The position numbers and the translations under genes are program-made. Positions 21,216-64,000 of a stretch of DNA of 64,000 nt are shown here, one piece after another. This DNA comes from Pseudeuparius sepicola. Its lineage: Eukaryota; Arthropoda; Insecta; Coleoptera; Anthribidae. The notes beneath the pieces were generated by a model. That model was not told where the DNA came from. It searched no databases and was given only the letters and a program-made list of their open reading frames with translations. Position 1 is the stretch's first letter. Every line of letters starts with the position of its first letter. Location: contig OY987305.1 in NCBI GenBank assembly GCA_963920635.1, positions 12,439,153 through 12,503,152 on the forward strand. The letters are read 5' to 3'.

Positions 21216-21758
21216 ATTGTAGTGCTCATAAAAAGAAACACAATATCATGAGAATAATTGACCTAAACGTAATAATAGATCGATTTAGAACATCAATTTT
21301 ATTTCGACAAAAAAATCCATCCCAAGATAGGCATTATAAATATATGTACATATATATGTCGAAGGCATCGGGCGTAATACGTCATTTCGAGGAATGTCTA
21401 GTCATTACACGTATTGCCGGCAAAAGCTGTAATAAAATAACTATATTCTTTATGTTAGTCAAACAGAGTAATCGGCCGAACCATTGAACATTACAGCGTC
21501 TGACTGCCGTTTGTTCAGTCAGTTTATGTATATGGTTTGGTAGTTTCGTGGTTTGTGGTTTGGTGTTTGGTAATGCTTTCTGCGGTTGGTGTTTCTGGTT
21601 TGTTGGTATTCCCGGTTTGGGGTTGTTATTGGACTTCCAAAATGTAGATTGGTAGTCTTGAAGCTTAACACTAGTGCTGTCAAATCCCAATTTGTTCTAA
21701 AAATGTCAACTAGGATGAAGCCTTCCTAATAATGTGAAAATAAGTGCTTTTTTATAAA
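21216..21758. promoter_or_regulatory. Nf1 upstream region and 5' UTR
   Basis: This stretch precedes the Nf1 start codon and should hold its promoter and leader. A TGGTTTG-rich run at about 21535-21625 stands out. An in-frame TAA at 21741-21743 lies 18 nt before the ATG. No TATA box is evident. Confidence 0.35.
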
Positions 21759-57715
<35,957 letters not shown>

Positions 57716-58509
57716 AGATGTTTATTCATGGTGGGAGATGTGGTTGTTTGTGTTTCAGTTAAGGTTTTCAGCACTCGAGATAATGATAATGGGTTATCAC
57801 AACTCATGTTTTCTAGTTTGGGTTACAAGTTCTCAACACATAAATAGCACGATCCGCTCTGTGTGTTCATTAACAAATGGCCTAAAATGTTGTTCTTTCG
57901 CCATGACTATTAAATGGCTCGGCAAATTTTAATTATTAGGCATGGCCTGGTTGGGTCAAATTGATATGGATGGTACACTAGGCAGAGAATTCCCTGTAAC
58001 ATTTGTTTTTTATGTACTTGCTTGTACTCAAATGTCTTCATTTTATTACTGCATTTAGGGGTAGATTTAATTATGTCGTTTTTGTATCCATGAATTTATT
58101 CACGTTACATTATATTATTTACATGACTTTATATTACTGTCAAAAGGAGTTTAGCATTTTTAGAATTTACAATTTCTAACAATACAGTTGCAATGACCAA
58201 CACAAGGTATAGTAAATATGTTTTAAGGGTAAGAAAAAATCAATAATTCAAATGATCAATAATTCAACAACCACGATATTTTACTATAATTAAGACAGTA
58301 GAGCACAATGGACAAGTGAATGTCTGTGTGTGGTCCCACCATCTGATGTCAATCAATTTCTATAACTATAGCTAGGAATAATTCTGAAACTAGACCCGTG
58401 CATTAGACATTGACATTAACAATATAATTGGTTTTCTTAATCCAATCAATAATGGCGGGTTACAGAAGGTATCAACCCAGTTTGCCGCTCATTATTGCTT
58501 GTATTGAGA
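57716..58509 (+). other. Nf1 3' UTR region
   Basis: It follows the Nf1 TAA stop. No further coding exon, and no clear polyadenylation site that I would insist on. ORFs here are short and not conserved-looking. Confidence 0.4.
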
Positions 58510-59371
58510 TTATGAAGTCCCGTTTGTAATATGACGTTTTGAGCATGAATCTTGCCACTGTTTTTTCATATAATTGCTGTACCGATAGCAATCCACCTTC
58601 TTCAAACAACATTTCCGTTGGATACCTCCTGTTTTTAAGGACATAATTTTCAAAATGTATTTCTGCGCTACACTCAAAGCACTCGTAACATTGTTACGAG
58701 CATTGCCCCATACAACTAAGCCATAACCCAAAATTGACTCTATCAACGAAAATTAAACCTTTTTAATGTATTAATATCCAGAATATTTCTTAGTTCGCAA
58801 AATTTATAGATTAGCTTCCTGACTTTGTTTGTGACATAAACTACATGATTTTTTCATGTCAAATTTTCATCCATGATAATTCCTAAATACTTAACACTTT
58901 GTTTTCTTTTTATTTTAGTTTGACAATTACGGTTTTTTATTTCCACATTACAGTCTGGACCATGTACTGTTATATGTTGAATATCAGGGAGTGTTCATTG
59001 AATTAGGGCAAACGTTACAAGTATAGTCTTATGTGCATTTAGAAAGTGAACTACAGTCCAGCCATCTTTTTATCTCCTAAATAGCTACTTCCGATTTTCT
59101 TATAGTGGAGTCCCATGTATTCCTACTTACAACTATAACCATGTCATCTGTGAAACCATAAACTCCCCCTTCCTCCAAAAACTGAAAGCACACCATTTAT
59201 GTAAATATTAAACAGCAAGGGCCCAAGCACCAAGCACTCTTGTAACAAACCACCTAAAATATTTGTCCAAAGAGGATATTTTATATTAAAAAATGAAAAT
59301 GAGTCTCTTTGGCAATAAACATACCTTTTTCTAGTGAACTTATCTTGTCCAGTGTTTAGTTTCAAGAACAC
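58510..59371 (-). pseudogene. Decayed Jockey-like LINE reverse transcriptase
   Basis: On the minus strand, 59371-59144 contains LLQECLVLGPLLFNIYING, a worn form of the RT palm motif region (family: PQGSVLGPLLFxIYIND). 58746-58510 reads ESILGYGLVVWGNARNN then ALSVAQKYILKIM, the late RT/thumb region. Stops and frameshifts separate the two pieces, and the catalytic FADD motif is not recognisable. It is an old inactive copy. Confidence 0.7.
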
Positions 59372-59630
59372 AATGTAAAATAATAGAAATCAAATTATGT
59401 ATCTTGATAGGTAATGCCTTACCGAAGTGGGTTTGCTAGAAAAAGTTTTTGTTTTGACATTTTTTTCTACTTTGACTGTGCTTAGCTGTGTATTAGCTTT
59501 TTTTTATAAGAAAGAGAATATAATGTTTCCAGTGAAAAGCTACATACAAAAATGACATTTTTCTTTAGAATTAAATTCTACATTTGAGTGTAGCACAGAA
59601 GTGTAGTGAAAGTAAATTATGCAGACAAAT

Positions 59631-60110
59631 TAGGGCTGGGCTAAAGCGTGATTGTCACGGTTCCAATCTGTGTCTGTTCCATGTGACTAAAACCTGTGAT
59701 TGTGTCACACCAACCAAGCTCCAAAAAATTACTTACATTTAGGTTCCAGTTTCGGCACAAGTCAACGACACAACCTGACAAACATGTGCAGTCTGTTTCA
59801 GTTCCACAAAAATACCTGTTTCGAGAAAACTGCTCCGGTTCCGAGTAAATATACTTATAGTCCAACAAACGAGAGAGAAATCCAATGAAAAACTCAGTCT
59901 AAGTGCCAGCCGTATGTTAGCAAAGTGGACTTGGGCGATTAGACTGAGTTTTTCATCGGACTTCTCTCGTGTGTTGGACTGTACTAGATATTAGAACCCG
60001 TTCCGGCCATCGTCATCACTGCTTTTTTAGTCGAACCGGAGCAGGTCGTGACTGTGATCGCCCTGGAGCAGTGACAAAATCACAGGTCATGAAATCACAC
60101 CACAGCCCTA
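59631..60110. mobile_element. Foldback hAT-like MITE (TAGGGCTG ends)
   Basis: The left TAGGGCTGGG and right CACAGCCCTA ends are inverted. The flanks AGACAAAT and AAACAAAT agree at 7 of 8 positions. A strong inner palindrome (AAAAACTCAGTCTAA, inverted at 59941-59956; GTCCAACA-ACGAGAGA, inverted at 59960-59980) lets the 480-bp element fold. ORFs within are artefacts. Confidence 0.7.
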
Positions 60111-60118
60111 AAACAAAT

Positions 60119-63100
60119 GCATGCCAAAAACATGTGACTGGATTGTCGAAGGCGATCATACCAAGTTTTTTATGCAACCAGTCTTTGTATCTATAACAAT
60201 TTTAATCTACATACATGAAATTTGATCAAAATCGACAGTCTTTCAACATTTGAATGTTCTGCCAACAATTCTTAGAAAGTTTATTCCACATAATATTAGG
60301 ATGGAAATTCTGGGATTGCTTTTTTTAGACCGAATACTTACTCTGTATTTTCTAAAGTAATCCTCATACACAAAATTTCCTATGTTCTATTCGTTTCAAA
60401 ATTGGTTTAGGAATAATCCAGTGAACGTCTGTATTGACAGAGGTGGACCATTAGCGCACTAGTACAGATCCCTGTATTTCGAGTGGTGAAAAGCTCAATT
60501 GAAATATGAACAAACAAATGTTGACACAATCACCAATGATAACGGACATGAGACTTTCTAGTTCGGGGGGTGAAAGCCTGTCTTAGGACGCGGATTTCAT
60601 AGTTAATATTGTTGGGTAGGCACCAGCTGCCCAAGCAAAATAAAATCGTTGGAAGGAATGGTGTCATTTTGTTATAAATTGTGTTCAGTCATTTTATTTG
60701 TTGGGAGCGGACTAAGTTTCATTAAAAACTTTGCGGCTTAGGAAGATTAGAGTAGCTTAGTCAATGACGCACATTATGTAAAACTAATCAATTCACCAAA
60801 GCTGTTTCTCACTTATTTCAAATGCCGATTCATTTTGAAATATAAATATATGGATAAACGTTTGGTGAATATTGTTAGTGTTGCATTTCTGACATGTTGG
60901 GATCTGAAATAATAATAATTTTTAGCTATGCGAACATTTTGTGATATTTTTCAGGTGATAAAATTGTGGGCAACTAAAGTCTACTTATATGTTTTCCGGT
61001 GAACTGATTTTTGAAAGTAGTTATATTTATGTTAAGATGGGTAGCCCATGACATTTATTTCCTGTTGTGAAAAGTGCAATTTTTGAAGTTCTCTATATTA
61101 TTATGAATATATATTTTTTTATAATAAATATGTCACAAACGTATTGTGATGTATGTCATATTTTATTATTTGCGCTTAAGGTTTTTAAATAGTACTTTGT
61201 TTTTTATAAATTAATATTAGCACAAAAATTTAGTGCTTTGAGACATTGCCAAGGGGTTTTTAATGATATTTAGTTTTCCCAGGATAATTTTATATTAAGA
61301 CTGCTCTAATATAATCCTTATTTATTGTAGTTTAAGTGCGCTTTCAAAAAATGATAAAAGTTTTTCTAACGATTTGAAATATATTCTAAACTAGAGGATA
61401 TGTGAAACCAAAAATGTACAAATAAATAACTATATTAATCCCATTAATTTTGCACTATCCGTTTAATTTAAATAATGTAAGTGTATACATCTCAGTATTT
61501 TGTTTTATATTTTTACATACCTAACTTTAAATATTAAGTATTTCATTTTCAGTTCCTACATTGCATTTTTTTATGTGTTGGAAAGGGATAGACTCTTAAT
61601 CTGTCTAAACATAATGTTCTAAGTAAATAACACCATTTCACATATCCCATTTTCCATCTGTATTAATGTACAAATATAGTGCTAGTTCTGTGTTTATGAC
61701 TATAGCTTGTTAGACAATATCAAACAAATTTAAAACACTACAGCGCTTGCTCATGTAAAGCAAGGTAACACATAGTTCTAGCAGAAAAATAATGACTGAT
61801 GAATATACTAAAACTAAAAGGGGAGAATGTGTCATGCATATGTTCAATTAGCAAGAGCATTATTTTAAATTACATTAGATGCTTCCAAAATAACTATTTA
61901 GTCAGTTTAATTTTCGTTCTGACCTACAGTGAAGTTTACAAACTTCAATTAATGATTTATTGGTAGTTTTATTTCAGCAGCACAAAACCGAATTCTATTG
62001 TTTTGAAGAAAACTTCATATAAGTAAATTTTTCATGAAAAGAGGATTTTTTTGTTGTACAACAACTTCTAAAGTTATTATTTCCCGCCTCAAAATAACAT
62101 CTCTTATTTTGCTTCTGGAGTAGGTACTCCTCGTTTGGAGTACTGATCTGAGAGGGTGAGAATTATTGTTATTACAATCTCTTCAAGAAAAATACTAAAG
62201 TAGTTAAATGGAGTTTTCCATTTAATAGGGCGCTTGGCGCAAATTTCAATTTCATTCTTGTGAAGATAGTTAACATATTCTCAAATTATATTATTACACT
62301 TGTTACTTTCAAAATATGCGCTTGAAGTAAATATGTATTTAAAGCCTTTTGCGGTTACTAATTGAGTAGGCATTACGACATAGAAAAATGTACTTATCTT
62401 ATGATAGGTTAGGTTTTAATAGCTCCTAATTTTAGCAAATAAAATAAATTTATTATAACTTCGAAAAAATGCTTGAAAGTGGAAATAGTTGCATTCACAT
62501 CCAAACACACGTTCAGGCTACACCAAAGATGCCATCATGTATTGTTTGAATAGTTCCACAGTCGAAGAATTCAGTAAAAATTTGTTATGATATACCACTT
62601 GATGTTTTGATTTTTTACTGGCTTGATGAACACATACAAAAAAAAATGGTCCTAATAAAAAATAACATCTCTAATTTGAACTAATTTGTACTTATATTAA
62701 ATCCTTTTAGGGCACCTGCATAGATCTAGTGTGTTTAATTCGTTTTCAATATTAACGTTAGTGATGACAGTATTGTGGTGATTCTGCATTTTCACACTTC
62801 AGTAAAACATTTTTGTGTGAGGGTTTTCTCTAAAATAAATGTCTTCCGAATGGGCTAGAGTTAAGCTTATACATATGTTTTATTGTCTTTATGCAATTCA
62901 TAAAAACTGCCCTTAAGTTTTAACTTAAATCAAAGTAAAGCTTAGCGCCATAATAATTTACAATGATAGCATAGCCGATAATATAAATTAACATACAATT
63001 TTACACTGATATAACTGAATTCTGAAATAGAACTGGCCTTCCAGTGAAAAAGAACTGGTCGTTATTTAAAGAAAGCATCATAGAAGAATGTCGCAAGCTC

Positions 63101-64000
63101 TTAAATTATTCTTTACAATTTCCTGTACCTCAACTGACCGGTTTGTATTTTTCATTTTTTTAATTCGTAATAAAAAATTTTCTAAAATTTAAACAGGCAG
63201 TTTTGTCAACTTATATCATGTAAACTTTGGAGGCAACGTTTGGTAATTAAAAAGTACCAGTGCATTAGAATTTTGGATTCTCACAATTTCAAAGTATATG
63301 TGGTTTAAGATTGCAGTATAATATGTAATACTGGGAATAACTTCCCTGTGTGGTTGGTTTAATACAAGGGGAAATTTATTATTAGAAGCAAGAAAAATCT
63401 AAACTAAGTATTATGTCAAATAGTCAAATTTAGATTACCTACTATAGGACAGTGAACAGTACTACGTTAATTTTTAATTGACTAAAATAACCACTAAATA
63501 ACTTGTCATCTAAATTACAATAGAGAATTTCTAAGAGGATGTATTTTTGAAAATTCCGCCCATGTAATACTGTTTCGGTAAAATAGCAGTGGGTCTCTGT
63601 ACATAAAAACAAACAAAATAGAAATCAACTGATAATTTAATAAACTAAATCTACTCAACTTTCCAGCAACGTTTGTTAACGTCTTTAACAAAAGAGCTAC
63701 AGAATTATGAAAATAGTTCTCTATACTTCGTACTTATTTTACAAGTATCTAAATACATTTGGCAAACATAGAGATGTTACTAATTTTAAATAAATGTTTA
63801 TGTAATAATTTCAGAATCCCAAAATACTTTTAATTCTTATTGTCAATTTCAGTTTCAGTTTATGATTATAACTCTTTTGTCTTTGGGATCATAGCCTACA
63901 TACAATACACTCCAAGAAAGGGTCGGGATAATGGGACCACAAAATAATCGTGTGACATTCATTTACTATTAAATATATAATAATAATAATAAATATATAA
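60119..64000. other. 3.9 kb with no recognised feature
   Basis: AT-rich sequence with many AATAAA signals. I see no exon-like stretch, no transposon boundary and no RNA gene. It may be distal Nf1 3' UTR or plain intergenic DNA. Confidence 0.4.

Overview
This 64 kb window is AT-rich animal nuclear DNA with spliced genes (GT-AG introns, many of 50-100 bp) and very many DNA transposons. The protein-coding content points to an insect. The neurofibromin encoded here reads like insect Nf1 throughout, and the PLEKHM1-like protein has no PH domains. A beetle or other TE-rich insect is my best guess, but the sequence alone does not fix the order.

Layout. At 1-500 there is a broken THAP zinc-finger fragment (minus strand). 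At 524-1500 and 5027-6000 lie two copies of one old repeat, each carrying younger inserted elements. At 2171-3042 is a four-exon gene of unknown function (minus strand). Two near-full-length copies of a ~1.6 kb terminal-inverted-repeat (TIR) transposon sit at 3161-4759 and 18373-19989. At 7673-9101 three plus-strand genes are packed with gaps of only 9 and 2 nt: POLR3K (RNA polymerase III zinc-ribbon subunit), YRDC (threonylcarbamoyl-AMP synthase) and the first exon of a PLEKHM1-like RUN plus Rubicon-homology gene. The rest of PLEKHM1 lies at 14546-16504, after a 5.4 kb intron full of mobile elements.

From 21759 to 57715 the plus strand holds the complete coding region of neurofibromin (Nf1). 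I resolved it into 21 constitutive exons plus two related candidate alternative exons. It includes the RasGAP domain (exon 11) and the Sec14-PH module (exons 12-14). Its introns hold nested Tc1/mariner elements, one with an intact 361-aa DDD transposase with a DUF4817-type N-terminus. They also hold large palindromic MITEs, hAT-like elements and a non-LTR retrotransposon tail. Downstream of Nf1 there is a decayed LINE (58510-59371), a hAT-like MITE (59631-60110), and then about 3.9 kb in which I recognise nothing.

How the genes relate. POLR3K, YRDC and PLEKHM1 are not one pathway in any obvious way (Pol III transcription, tRNA t6A modification, late endosome/autophagosome fusion), but their spacing suggests a shared transcript or promoter. 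Nf1 is an independent Ras-pathway regulator. No CRISPR array, rRNA gene or convincing intact tRNA gene was seen. The most noteworthy signals are the tight three-gene array, the duplicated Nf1 exons, and a 31-bp TIR-only transposon with a perfect 8-bp target duplication.
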